Assembly (NCBI RefSeq): GCF_002097535.1
Contig: NZ_CP020772.1
Location: 3,698,501 to 3,762,500 of the forward strand
DNA: 64,000 nt
DNA from: Halobacillus mangrovi
GTDB lineage: Bacteria > Bacillota > Bacilli > Bacillales > Halobacillaceae
Direction: 5' to 3'
Each line of letters begins with the position of its first letter. Position 1 is the stretch's first letter. The position numbers were made by a program, and so were the translations under genes. Below are positions 15,809 through 24,683 of this stretch, in pieces. The notes under the pieces are model-generated. The model searched no databases. It was not told the origin of the DNA and saw only the letters and a list, made by a program, of their open reading frames with translations.

Positions 15809-16822
15809 TTAAGCTCCTACATAACGTTCATAAAGTTTTTTAGCCTCACCAGCATCATTAATTCCATGAATCAAGGTTCTTCCATCTTTGAAAACGACAA
15901 ACCTGATTCCTTCAATTTCAAAGATAAGCAGCTCCTGATTCTCTTTCACTTTGCTTGTTACAGAAACAATCCGCCTGCGCAATTGTGAAAGGGAACTTAT
16001 CCCTCCCTCTGGTCTGACTTGCACAGTGTCCCTTCCACAAAGTACAGCCGTCTTCATGCCTTTTTCTTTTTGCAAATAAGGGAATGTGGCATTTACAGAG
16101 CATGAAGGACATTCTGGATTTAACAGCTTCGTTACGTTGATGGAAGAGTGGTCCCCTTTCCAGACGTCAAAATAAACCAGCTCTGCTGACATTTCATGCC
16201 CTGTCAGGTGCTTTAAGCACTCTGTCGTTTGGTATGAGGCAGCAAGCTGCACTGCAGGACCAATGATTCCAACCGTATCGCATGTTTCACCTTCATGAGG
16301 CAGATGTTCTATCAGACACTCTAAACAGGGAGTCTTTCCAGGTCTTATAGGGAGGGCCACCCCATGGCTCTGAACGCAGCCTCCATACACCCAGGGGACC
16401 CCCGTTTTGGCGGCAGCATCGTTGATGATGAACCGAGTAGAAAAGTTATCTGTCCCATCCACAACGATGTCTGCAGATTTGACTAATGCCACAGCATTTT
16501 CAGGGATGAATTCCTCTGCGATTCCGTTAACATCAATCTCAGAATTGATCTTTTTTAAACGATATTCCGCCGCTTTAGCTTTTGAAAGGACTTCCATAGC
16601 ATCTTCCTCTGTATAGAGGTGCTGGCGGCTCAAGTTACTCCATTCGATATAGTCGCGGTCAATGATGGTGATTTTTCCAATACCTGCTCTAGCCAGCATT
16701 TCTGCATTTGCACTTCCCAAAGCTCCAGCACCAACGATAAGCACATGTTTGGTAGAAAGAAGCGCTTGACCCTCTTTTCCAATTGGAGTAAAAAGTTCTT
16801 GGCGTGAATAACGGTCTGGCAT
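15809..16822 (-). CDS. thiF: ThiS adenylyltransferase (ThiF/MoeB family)
   Basis: Activates the C-terminal Gly of ThiS with ATP so that sulfur can be loaded for thiazole synthesis. The E1-like fold shows VLIVGAGALGSANAEML (nucleotide site), DRDYIEWSNLSRQHLY, DGTDNFSTRFIIND and two zinc Cys pairs (CLEC and CPSC). The 337 residues are normal for a MoeB/ThiF-type protein. It shares one base with thiG and is the last gene of the thiamin operon; the operon context favours ThiF over MoeB. Confidence 0.92.
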   Translation of the reverse strand: MPDRYSRQELFTPIGKEGQALLSTKHVLIVGAGALGSANAEMLARAGIGKITIIDRDYIEWSNLSRQHLYTEEDAMEVLSKAKAAEYRLKKINSEIDVNGIAEEFIPENAVALVKSADIVVDGTDNFSTRFIINDAAAKTGVPWVYGGCVQSHGVALPIRPGKTPCLECLIEHLPHEGETCDTVGIIGPAVQLAASYQTTECLKHLTGHEMSAELVYFDVWKGDHSSINVTKLLNPECPSCSVNATFPYLQKEKGMKTAVLCGRDTVQVRPEGGISSLSQLRRRIVSVTSKVKENQELLIFEIEGIRFVVFKDGRTLIHGINDAGEAKKLYERYVGA

Positions 16823-17586
16823 TAGTCGACCATTCCGCTCTCAGGACTACTTTTCACAGCATATTCCTTCATCGGTATTCTTCCTGCTTCGAAGCCAAGA
16901 CGTCCGGCTTGAACGGCAAGCTTCATCGCTTCGGCCATTTTCACGGGATCCTTAGCCCCTGCTACTGCAGTATTAAGCAGAACACCGTCTGCTCCAAGTT
17001 CCATAGCCAAAACCGAATCCTTTGGGGATCCTATTCCAGCGTCAACTATGACGGGGATGTCTGATTGTTCAATGATCAGCTTTAAATTAGAGGGGTTAAT
17101 GATTCCCTGCCCAGACCCTATAGGGGAAGCTCCTGGCATGACTGCGTGAACACCTTTCTCCTCCAATCGTTTTGCTAACACGACATCATCCGACGTATAA
17201 GCTAAAACAGTGAATCCTTCTTCTAAAAGTTGTTCGCAGGCTTTCATTGTTTCGAATGGATCTGGCAGCAAGGTTTGATCGCACCCAATGACTTCAACCT
17301 TAATCATGTCACAAATACCGGATGCTTGAGCTAGTCTTGCTATTCGCACTGCCTCATCTGCTGTTTTCGCTCCTGCCGTATTAGGAAGCAAGGAATAGTT
17401 CTCAAAATCAAGATTCTCCAGCATACTTGGCTCATCAGCATTTGAAAGATCCATTCGTCTTACAGCAAACGTCAAAATCTCTGTTTCAGATGCTTTCACT
17501 GCATCCCTTTGGATATCGAAGCTTGGGTATTTTCCCGTCCCTAACATCAAACGTGAATGAAATTCTTTATCTCCAATTTTTAACAT
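16822..17586 (-). CDS. thiG: Thiazole synthase
   Basis: ThiG condenses 1-deoxyxylulose 5-phosphate, dehydroglycine and ThiS thiocarboxylate into thiazole phosphate. The 254-residue TIM barrel has [14 protein letters not shown] at the start, [28 protein letters not shown] and [12 protein letters not shown], all standard. The Schiff-base lysine is expected at MIKVEV. It is 3 bp after thiS. Confidence 0.97.
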   Translation of the reverse strand: MLKIGDKEFHSRLMLGTGKYPSFDIQRDAVKASETEILTFAVRRMDLSNADEPSMLENLDFENYSLLPNTAGAKTADEAVRIARLAQASGICDMIKVEVIGCDQTLLPDPFETMKACEQLLEEGFTVLAYTSDDVVLAKRLEEKGVHAVMPGASPIGSGQGIINPSNLKLIIEQSDIPVIVDAGIGSPKDSVLAMELGADGVLLNTAVAGAKDPVKMAEAMKLAVQAGRLGFEAGRIPMKEYAVKSSPESGMVD

Positions 17587-17589
17587 GGA

Positions 17590-17793
17590 TTATCCTCCTC
17601 CTACAAAATGAACAATTTCTACCTTATCTCCATCTGCAAGCCTGGTGTTCTCATAGCTGTCTTTTTTTAAGATCTCCCGGTTGTGCTCGACAACGGAAAA
17701 CCTTTTTCTAACGTTAAAACACTCAAGCAAATCGGCGACTGACGTTTCATTCTCTGACAAATCTATCGTTCTTCCATTTACAATAACGTTCAT
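17590..17793 (-). CDS. thiS: Sulfur carrier protein ThiS
   Basis: A 67-residue ubiquitin-like sulfur carrier ending in VGGG; the terminal Gly-Gly is the thiocarboxylated tail used by ThiG. It overlaps thiO by 4 bp. The family is usually 66-67 residues. Confidence 0.96.
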   Translation of the reverse strand: MNVIVNGRTIDLSENETSVADLLECFNVRKRFSVVEHNREILKKDSYENTRLADGDKVEIVHFVGGG

Positions 17794-18911
17794 AACGTGA
17801 CCCTCCTTTCATGAGTTGCAAGTCGCCCGGGGGATAGCATTTCTTTTTCAGGATAGGGAACTTCATTTTCTACTATAAAATCTCTGATCATCTGTCCAGT
17901 TACTGGAGCAAGCAAGATTCCATTGCGGTAATGCCCTGTAGCAAAATAGAGACCTGAAAGATTCGGATGTTCACCGATAATCGGCAAGTCATCTACGGAA
18001 CCTGGTCTAATTCCTGACCAGCATGCCTGAAAAGGTTCATCCGCCAATCCTGGGAGAACAGCAAATACGTCATTCATTAACCTTGCTAATCCGCCGCCGG
18101 TTGTTGTGGTGCTCCTGTCTCTCGGAATCGAAGTGGCTCCTATGACGTAACGACCATCCAGTTTAGGCACAAGGTAAAAATTACGGAAGAACAATGTTTC
18201 TTTGAAATACTGCCTGGCAGGAAACAAAGAAAAACATTCTCCTTTCGTAGGGACTATCGGATTTTCAAGCCCAGTCGCTTCAAACCAGCGCCCACTGTCA
18301 GCTCCTGAAGACACAACTACTGTCTCAGCTATAAGAGTTCCTGTTTCAAGCTGTACCTGATACCCTTCATTCACCTTTTCGATCCCAAGTACAGTATTGT
18401 TTTCTATTAGTCTACCTCCATAAAAAAGTGCAGCTCTCTTGAACGCCTCACACGTATTAGCAGGCTCAACATGACCATCTTCTTTCATAAACAGTGCCCC
18501 GCCTGTTTTCTTAATATAGGGGTAGCGATGATTCATTTCCTCTGCCGTAATCCAATCTAAGTCAGGAAATTCTTCCTTTTTGGCAGCCAGTTCTCTTTCA
18601 TGTTCTGAGTCCACAGAAATTTCAATCATTCCATATTCAGAAAGACCAATATCAATTGATGTGAGGTTTCGCAGCTCTTTCGATAATTCCTTATATAAGT
18701 TCCGACTTGTCTCGCAAAGCTTATGAAATACACTCGCCTGTTTATTTTCCGTATGAACACCGAGCATACCAGCCGCTGCTCTTGTGGCTTTACTTCCACT
18801 GGATGACTTTTCAACGACTACTGTTGAAACGCCACTTTTATTCAGGTAGTAGGATATCGAATGACCAATAATCCCTCCCCCGATGATGAGAGTTTCAACG
18901 CGATCGGTCAT
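17790..18911 (-). CDS. thiO: Glycine oxidase
   Basis: A FAD enzyme that oxidises glycine to dehydroglycine for thiazole formation. The 373-residue protein has the dinucleotide site TLIIGGGIIGHSISYYL, AAAGMLG in the FAD domain, and the C-terminal CWSGIRPGSVDDLPIIGEH and ATGHYRNGILLAP signature of ThiO. It overlaps tenI by 17 bp and thiS by 4 bp. Confidence 0.95.
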   Translation of the reverse strand: MTDRVETLIIGGGIIGHSISYYLNKSGVSTVVVEKSSSGSKATRAAAGMLGVHTENKQASVFHKLCETSRNLYKELSKELRNLTSIDIGLSEYGMIEISVDSEHERELAAKKEEFPDLDWITAEEMNHRYPYIKKTGGALFMKEDGHVEPANTCEAFKRAALFYGGRLIENNTVLGIEKVNEGYQVQLETGTLIAETVVVSSGADSGRWFEATGLENPIVPTKGECFSLFPARQYFKETLFFRNFYLVPKLDGRYVIGATSIPRDRSTTTTGGGLARLMNDVFAVLPGLADEPFQACWSGIRPGSVDDLPIIGEHPNLSGLYFATGHYRNGILLAPVTGQMIRDFIVENEVPYPEKEMLSPGRLATHERRVTL

Positions 18912-19506
18912 AAACCAAAGCCTCCTTTTTATATTTTTTCACAGCTTGAAGTGGATTCTTTTCACCGAAGACACCTGACATCACCGCTACACCTGTTGCG
19001 CCAGCTTTTGCTACCTCTTTCATATGGTGACTATGAATGCCCCCAATCGCTAGGACAGGAATGCTAAGTGAAGAAGTCATCTTTTGAAGCAGTTCCAATC
19101 CTCGTGGAGCCACACCTTTTTTACTATTGGTGGAATAGATATGTCCAAATATCACATAATCAGCCCCATCCTTCTCAACTTGATGAGCAGACTCCAGAGA
19201 ATGAACAGAAACCCCGAGAGTTATATGTGGAAAAGTACGTCTAACTTCTCTGAGAGAATAGCCTTTTTCCGGCAAGTGAAGGTTTCGAATCCCTGTGTCT
19301 TTTACAAGAGAATAATGCCTATGAACATACAGCTTTTCTTTTGGAAGCCCACATTCTATCAAACGATTCACGAGAGAGAGGTAGTCCGGAAGCGCTTTTT
19401 GTTTTTCTCTCAGAATGACACCATCAACATAAGGCGAGATCAGAAGAATCTTAGGTACCAGCTTATCTTCTTCCTTTTTTCCATCGGTTACAGCAATTAG
19501 TTTCAA
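18895..19506 (-). CDS. tenI: Thiazole tautomerase
   Basis: A ThiE-like TIM barrel of 203 residues that aromatises the thiazole product of ThiG. Motifs are VDGVILREK, YVHRHY, GVSVHSLESAHQVE, DYVIFGHIYSTNSKKG and PVLAIGGI. The Tyr/His pattern favours TenI over thiamin phosphate synthase, as does its place before thiO-S-G-F. I use the TTG at 19506, which has AAGGAAGTG upstream; a farther TTG falls inside the riboswitch terminator T-run. Confidence 0.88.
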   Translation of the reverse strand: MKLIAVTDGKKEEDKLVPKILLISPYVDGVILREKQKALPDYLSLVNRLIECGLPKEKLYVHRHYSLVKDTGIRNLHLPEKGYSLREVRRTFPHITLGVSVHSLESAHQVEKDGADYVIFGHIYSTNSKKGVAPRGLELLQKMTSSLSIPVLAIGGIHSHHMKEVAKAGATGVAVMSGVFGEKNPLQAVKKYKKEALVYDRSR

Positions 19507-19534
19507 CCCAAACACTTCCTTTATTTTTGAGCAC

Positions 19535-19567
19535 AAAAAATGCCACTCTCCCGGAGGAAAGTGGCAT
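19535..19567 (-). terminator. TPP riboswitch expression-platform terminator (tenI operon)
   Basis: On the minus strand ATGCCACT and AGTGGCAT flank a 12-nt loop and are followed by TTTTTTG, between the aptamer and the tenI ribosome binding site. Confidence 0.8.
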
Positions 19568-19604
19568 GACTTATAGAATACACGTCACGTGTCTAAAGCT
19601 TATT

Positions 19605-19705
19605 TCGTCACTTTCCTCCGCTGGTTTAAACCAGTTCAGGTTCAAAGAGTCTCAAAGTTAAACTTTGATCTCAGCCCTTAACAAGGGCACCCCTAGTGAA
19701 TGAAC
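19605..19705 (-). ncRNA. TPP (THI-box) riboswitch, tenI-thiOSGF
   Basis: The minus strand shows CACTAGGGGTGCCC, GGGCTGAGATC, ACTCTTTGAACCTGAACTGG and GCGGAGGAAAGTGA, the complete THI-box order. With the terminator at 19535-19567 it should reduce transcription of the thiazole operon when TPP is high. Confidence 0.94.
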
Positions 19706-19732
19706 TATTCAATTGGCATTTGACTTCACTCT

Positions 19733-19761
19733 ACAATAGATTTAGTTTTTCGTCTACACAA
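19733..19761 (-). promoter_or_regulatory. Candidate SigA promoter of the tenI operon
   Basis: On the minus strand TTGTGT (19756-19761), 17 bp, TATTGT (19733-19738), placed just upstream of the riboswitch. Confidence 0.55.
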
Positions 19762-19848
19762 TTTCTGGAAATGTTTAGGATTAGGACCAATAGACCACAA
19801 CTTATCCATTATCTCGATGATAAAGGGACTAGTATATATTCCAATTTA

Positions 19849-19869
19849 TGGATGACCTGAGGTGGTAAT
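19849..19869. repeat. 21-bp dispersed repeat
   Basis: A 21-bp sequence starting TGGATGACCTGAGG is identical to 1125-1145 downstream of ectC. Here it lacks the complementary arm and lies 22 bp beyond the M14 peptidase stop. Confidence 0.6.
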
Positions 19870-19890
19870 TAATGGATCTATTCTGTTTAT

Positions 19891-22281
19891 TTATTTGGTA
19901 AAAATCGCGTTGGAGAACAGGCGGAATAAGTAATCGGTATGGTCTCGGAACCCTGCTTCAAGTCCGATTAATGTTACGTCTTGATCTTTTTCATTTACGA
20001 TTACAGGCTGTCCCTGTGCTCCTTCACGGTTTTCCCAGTGTCCAGCAACAAAGAAAACATCCGTGTTGTCTAAGGAGGCGTGGACGTTTACCGATTCAAC
20101 GTTTGTGTACCATACGGGTTGATAGACAAAACCATAATCAGTGGACTCATATCCAGAAGTTAGTGGTGATGGACTATAGTCAACTCTTACGATTCCATTG
20201 CTGTTAGAACCGGCTGTATTAACGGTCACCTCTGTTAAGCCAAGCTGTTTCGTTGCTTCAGATCCACCAGTTCCTACAGCAATATATTTGCCGCCATCTT
20301 CTACAAAGGATTGGATATTTTGTTTAAATGCTTTATATTGGCTCTCATCTTCAAGCCCGAATTCCTCATTCGCAGTAGAATTGTTATAAGAAATCATGCG
20401 GGACGTTCCGCTGAAGAAGAAAACATCTGTATCCCGGAGCCCTTCTGCTGCAAGCTGCCGTGGTGTTATCTCTTCAACATCAAACCCTAATCGTTGCAGA
20501 GCAGCCAATGTGCCTGCATGCGATTGTGATTTGTAGATGCCGCCATCTTTGAGGACGGTCACTTTTTGAGCATCCAGTGTTTCACCCTTCACCACGTCTT
20601 CAGTCTTCACAGTAATGCCCGACTTCTCAACCAGTTTTCTCAATTCAGGGGTTTCCTTCGCATTCACGTAGAAATGATCTTTCCCTTTTTTTACATCAAA
20701 CCCTTGATCTATCAGTGTATTGACGAGATTGACTGCTTTCACAGAAGAATTGGGAATTACATACGGGCCATCACCGACCAAGTCACCGTCCGTAGTTACC
20801 TTCTTAACATCATGCACTTTCACGTTAAACGAGCTATCGGCATCGACTTCGATCGCTTCAAATCCCCATAATTCAGGTAAATTCCAAGCCGAAATATCAT
20901 ACATAGCCGGTGTAATATCGGTAATATCTTCACCATCCCATAACATCGTGTTTGCAAGTCCTGCTTTTGCCTGGCTCATATCCACGATGTAAGTTCCAGC
21001 AGGATAGTTCACCCCATCATAAGTGAAATCTTTTTTAGAGGAAGAGACTTGAATATCGTTGAACTCAAGATGTTCTACCGCTTTTTCTGTTGCTGTCGGA
21101 TCCTCTTTATCTACAGGTAAAATATAGGCTTTTGGAAAGAAGCCTTCTGTATGATACGGATGGTCAAATTGAATGCCTCGTTTAAATACCTCAATCTGAT
21201 CTTTGATCATTTCTTCTTTGTTTTGGTTAGAAAATTCAAGTGCTCCCATGACGGCATCATAATGCCATTTCACGCCATCCCAATCATTGGTTGGCGCTTC
21301 AAGCGTATAGCCGTATGCACCGTGGTACATCGCATACATCGGAGTAAAAATTGGCGGGTAATCATCCCAGCCAGCTGTATCATCACGCTGAGGGATATAG
21401 GTGCCTTTCATGGATTGATAGTCAACATTTGACGTATTGTCGTACTCACTGCGGTGATCCACAATATTTCCTTCCATGGCCTTTGCCTGGTCCATTGCCC
21501 AATTCGAGAATAGATCATATTCATAGTTAGGGTTATGCGGTGGTGTACATGGTTCAATTAAGCCAGGGTTGTCAGGTCCCCCGTAGCCTTTCACATAACC
21601 ATGTAAGTCAAGGAAGACCATTGGATTCCATTCTTTAATTAGATCTACTGTATGTCTTGTTTCAACTTGGGATTGTGTAATAAAATCACGGTTTAAATCA
21701 AAACCATTGCTGTTAAATCGAGTCGCATCAATGCGACCGTCAGGGTTGGCAACTACATTGAAAATTAAGATGTGATTTTCAAGCAGTTCTTTTGTTTTCT
21801 CATCTTCCGCTGTCACGAATCTCTCAATCAATTGTAACGCAGCGTCAGAACCTACGAATTCTGTACCGTGAATGGATGCGTTAATCATTACAGGCACTTT
21901 AAAATCCGGATGTTTCTCGATAAATTTATCAGCCTTTTCAGGGTTCTTAAACATTTTCTTTCTTAATGATTTTTGATAGCCATACTTCCCTTTCTCCGTG
22001 GGATCAGAAATCGTTACTACATAAAGATCATTTCCTGCAGAAGATTTTGCAGGTGTTTCTACTGTGATTCGATTACTTCTTTCATCAATCTCTCTAAGCT
22101 TGTCATCCACTTTCGAATACTTCACAAAATCATAGTTTTCACTATTAAATAGACTCCCATCTTCTTCGTCCAACGTTTCATTTACGTTGACGTTATGCCA
22201 TTTCGGCGAATCTGCTGAAGCCGTTATCGGCACAGCAAACAACCCGAGGGCCGCTATTCCAGCAATAAGTTGCTTCTTCAT
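19891..22281 (-). CDS. Secreted M14-family zinc carboxypeptidase
   Basis: A 796-residue exported metallopeptidase. A signal peptide is clear: MKKQ, a hydrophobic stretch and the cleavage-type ITASADS. The zinc ligands His and Glu are in NASIHGTEFVGSD and the third His in FLDLHGYVKG. Substrate-site residues are NPDGRIDATRFNSNGFDLNRDF, and the catalytic Glu is expected in YGYTLEAPTNDW. The rest, about 450 residues, has no obvious named domain, though FFFSGTSRMISYNN and AVGTGGSEATKQLG suggest a class I glutamine-amidotransferase-like fold. The start has TAGGAGG 6 nt upstream. Likely role: breakdown of extracellular peptides. Confidence 0.88.
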   Translation of the reverse strand: MKKQLIAGIAALGLFAVPITASADSPKWHNVNVNETLDEEDGSLFNSENYDFVKYSKVDDKLREIDERSNRITVETPAKSSAGNDLYVVTISDPTEKGKYGYQKSLRKKMFKNPEKADKFIEKHPDFKVPVMINASIHGTEFVGSDAALQLIERFVTAEDEKTKELLENHILIFNVVANPDGRIDATRFNSNGFDLNRDFITQSQVETRHTVDLIKEWNPMVFLDLHGYVKGYGGPDNPGLIEPCTPPHNPNYEYDLFSNWAMDQAKAMEGNIVDHRSEYDNTSNVDYQSMKGTYIPQRDDTAGWDDYPPIFTPMYAMYHGAYGYTLEAPTNDWDGVKWHYDAVMGALEFSNQNKEEMIKDQIEVFKRGIQFDHPYHTEGFFPKAYILPVDKEDPTATEKAVEHLEFNDIQVSSSKKDFTYDGVNYPAGTYIVDMSQAKAGLANTMLWDGEDITDITPAMYDISAWNLPELWGFEAIEVDADSSFNVKVHDVKKVTTDGDLVGDGPYVIPNSSVKAVNLVNTLIDQGFDVKKGKDHFYVNAKETPELRKLVEKSGITVKTEDVVKGETLDAQKVTVLKDGGIYKSQSHAGTLAALQRLGFDVEEITPRQLAAEGLRDTDVFFFSGTSRMISYNNSTANEEFGLEDESQYKAFKQNIQSFVEDGGKYIAVGTGGSEATKQLGLTEVTVNTAGSNSNGIVRVDYSPSPLTSGYESTDYGFVYQPVWYTNVESVNVHASLDNTDVFFVAGHWENREGAQGQPVIVNEKDQDVTLIGLEAGFRDHTDYLFRLFSNAIFTK

Positions 22282-22470
22282 TATGTACCTCCTATGTGCT
22301 ATTAGACTTAATTACTAGTTTATACCAATTGTTACAATAGTTGTATACTTAGATCATCCTGATTTCCGCTAGTTCTTCTGCACCAGGAGTTCCAGCCTTC
22401 CCTTTAGATTAAATAGACTTTAATAAAAGTAAAAAGAGCAAAACATTAAGCCTGTCAGTACAATCTAAAT

Positions 22471-22521
22471 TGAATAAGAAAGCGCGATTGCCAATTCAGG
22501 TAATCGCGCTTTCTTATTCAA
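22471..22521 (-). terminator. Long hairpin overlapping a stop codon
   Basis: A perfect 20-bp stem with an 11-nt loop. The right arm contains the TGA (22518-22520) of the PD-(D/E)XK-like gene. On the minus strand it is followed by ATTTAGATTG, a poor T-run, so it may also stabilise the mRNA end. Confidence 0.6.
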
Positions 22522-23069
22522 TATAATACACTCTCAATTTCTGCTTTCAATCTACTATAGTTTACTGGATGACAAAATTTATTAATAGTTGAAAGAGAAA
22601 TAGTCTTCTGTTCTGTAAAATGTTCATTGAGATAAGAAGTTGAAACAACATAAAAATCCCAGCGTTTCACATCAAGAACATCGTAATTCGATTTGTCTTG
22701 ATCTGTGTAAACGCAAAAGATATAACAATCCGAATTTCGTTTCGATTCAGAGCTCATTAAACCTGTGGCAGTATCCCATGCTCTTGCTTTAGGTATGTTA
22801 AAAACAATTTTAGACGGTTGCCTTTGCTTCCAAGATTGAATATAAGCAGAAGACTTAACCTCTATAAGGTTTTCAATATATACAAAGTCAGCCTTATCCC
22901 ATTCAATCCGGGGGTCACTTGTTAACCCTAAAGCATACCCAACCAAAAACTCTGCTAAAATTCCTCGATTTGTATTACTTAATAAATCTGAATATGCCCA
23001 ACGCCAAAATTCCTCCACTGTAGTTTCCGTGCCCTTTATTTGTATTCCTTTAGATATCTTTGAGTTCAA
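22518..23069 (-). CDS. PD-(D/E)XK nuclease-like hypothetical protein
   Basis: A 183-residue soluble protein. NRGILAEFLVGYALG, then DKADFVY and LIEVKSSAYIQSW match the E...D...ExK layout of restriction-type PD-(D/E)XK domains. EVKSS with a preceding Asp-containing strand is the catalytic signature. The start is the TTG at 23069 with GGGAG 7 nt upstream. No methyltransferase, helicase or specificity subunit is adjacent, so it is an orphan; neighbours are peptidase genes. The codon mix looks more A+T-rich than its neighbours by eye, which hints at acquisition. It could be a house-keeping nuclease-fold protein instead; the target is unknown. Confidence 0.65.
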   Translation of the reverse strand: MNSKISKGIQIKGTETTVEEFWRWAYSDLLSNTNRGILAEFLVGYALGLTSDPRIEWDKADFVYIENLIEVKSSAYIQSWKQRQPSKIVFNIPKARAWDTATGLMSSESKRNSDCYIFCVYTDQDKSNYDVLDVKRWDFYVVSTSYLNEHFTEQKTISLSTINKFCHPVNYSRLKAEIESVLY

Positions 23070-23160
23070 ACTATTACTCCCATAATTTTAATTGGTTGCT
23101 TCTAATTACTACTGACTTAAACTATTCTTTTAATATGTAGATAACCTTTTTCAGAAGTTC

Positions 23161-23198
23161 AAAACAGGGGGACTGCTAGTAAGCAGTCCCCCTGTTTT
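23161..23198 (-). terminator. Terminator left from the superoxide dismutase gene
   Basis: A perfect 17-bp stem (AAAACAGGGGGACTGCT) with a 4-nt loop, 5 bp after the stop of the decayed SOD gene. Confidence 0.7.
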
Positions 23199-23202
23199 AG
23201 AC

Positions 23203-23363
23203 TTAAAACTTCTTCCATTTCACTTGTTTCGCTCCTTTGTAACGGTCCTCAACACACTCCAGTTGACCACATTCCACCAGTTATCCACGTATTTCTCTCT
23301 ATTATTTTCATACTGCAAATAGTACGCATGCTCCCAAACATCGAGCGGCAGCAATGGAATCAC
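23203..23363 (-). pseudogene. C-terminal remnant of Fe/Mn superoxide dismutase with frameshift
   Basis: On the minus strand the segment reads [19 protein letters not shown] followed by WWNVVNW, the unmistakable C-terminal metal-site region of Fe/Mn SOD (Asp and His ligands in DVWEHAYY). Just after VNW the frame shifts by one base; the other frame continues [16 protein letters not shown] and stops. Everything upstream of about 23363 (N-terminal two thirds) is missing. An intact terminator follows. Confidence 0.8.
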
Positions 23364-23484
23364 GTCTCATTGACTTAAGTTTTGATGTTTCTCTGCCTGT
23401 AAAATTTCCAGACGATGAGATGAGGTACACCTTCTTGTAATATAAAAAAGATCTCCGCTTGAAAGGAGATCAGTTGTAATTCTA

Positions 23485-24450
23485 TTATTTAGAAGTACTC
23501 GTTTTGTTCATGAACTTCAGCAAATCCGTGAGCAATGTACTAAACGTCGATAAGTGCTCCTGAACCCGGTCAGGATACTCTTCCTCAATAAACTCTAGCG
23601 TATCATTTTCCGTATGCCATATACCTCCATGTTCTACTGTTTGTTGATAGCCATCCAGATCGCCAATTTCCCAATTTGTTGCTTCCAAATATCCATAAGG
23701 AATGCCTTTCGATTTAAACGGAGCATGATCACTCCAATCCCCTGTTGTACCCGCTGGATAATGAGGGTTGAGACCTGGATTGGTTTCTACATCTAACTTC
23801 TTCTTATCGGCAATAGCTAACGCCTGGTCGCGAATGAATCCATCTTCTCCGGCATTTCCATACACATACATTTGATCTCCTACAGCCAGGCTGTCTAAGT
23901 TAATCATGCCTATGGTGTTTTCAATCTCTTCTTCTGACATATGATTTGTATAGTATTTAGAACCTTGTAACCCTACTTCTTCTGCTCCGAATGCAATAAA
24001 TACAATAGAATATGGAGTCTTAATATTCTTTAAAACTTCTGCCGTTTCTAGTAGGACCCCTACACCTGAAGCATTATCATCTACTCCGAGTCCGGCAGAA
24101 ACGGAATCATAGTGAGCCCCTACAATAATCTGTTTGGTAGATTTGCCTTCTTTATAAGCAACTACATTGGATGAAGATTTTGTAGAGGAATAATCAAACT
24201 CCTGAACTTCTGTGTCCAAACCGACTCGGTCAAACTGTCCCTCGATATACTCGGCTGCTTTTCTTTCATTTTCTGACCCTGCGATTCTTGAACCAATGTC
24301 ATAAGCTAAATACTCCATATGCTTATAAGCCATGGCTCCATCTTTATGAGCGAGTGATGGGTCATATGTAACAGGATTCGCAGAAGCATTGCCGACGATT
24401 GTAAGCATTCCAAAGATTAGTGTAAATAGCATAACTGAAATTTTTTTCAT
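23485..24450 (-). CDS. Secreted M28-family aminopeptidase
   Basis: A 321-residue exported zinc aminopeptidase. The signal peptide is MKKISVMLF plus a hydrophobic core ending NASANP. The di-zinc ligands are visible in GAHYDSVSAG (His), GVDDNASGVG (bridging Asp), FGAEEVGLQGS (catalytic Glu pair), MINLDSL (Asp) and GDWSDHAPFKSKG (His). I start at the ATG at 24450, with AAAGGGG 8 nt upstream; an upstream in-frame ATG overlaps this site. With the M14 enzyme it would serve extracellular peptide use. Confidence 0.92.
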   Translation of the reverse strand: MKKISVMLFTLIFGMLTIVGNASANPVTYDPSLAHKDGAMAYKHMEYLAYDIGSRIAGSENERKAAEYIEGQFDRVGLDTEVQEFDYSSTKSSSNVVAYKEGKSTKQIIVGAHYDSVSAGLGVDDNASGVGVLLETAEVLKNIKTPYSIVFIAFGAEEVGLQGSKYYTNHMSEEEIENTIGMINLDSLAVGDQMYVYGNAGEDGFIRDQALAIADKKKLDVETNPGLNPHYPAGTTGDWSDHAPFKSKGIPYGYLEATNWEIGDLDGYQQTVEHGGIWHTENDTLEFIEEEYPDRVQEHLSTFSTLLTDLLKFMNKTSTSK

Positions 24451-24683
24451 TCCATTTTCCCCTTTCATAATTTGGTTTTATTTGTAATATTTTAATAGAT
24501 TATGTAAGTAAAATGAACGGATTCGACAAAATGAACAAAAATAAGCGAAAAATAGAGAGAGAATTAGCTTCTATTTGACTTCAAAGGAATTTAATCTTTA
24601 ATAAAAGATGTTAGAAAAAATGTTTCACTCATACATTAAATGGAAATATGTACCGTGAAATTCATTTTAGGAGGGAGTACCAT

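Noticed and set aside
15452..15988. 178-codon + strand frame across the aldo/keto reductase and thiF ends
   Set aside because: Antisense to two well-supported genes; composition is low-complexity Ser/Ile/Phe-rich, typical of an antisense shadow.
22471..22521. Hairpin considered as a toxin-antitoxin or attC-like site
   Set aside because: No integrase or partner gene is present; a 3' mRNA hairpin is the simpler reading.
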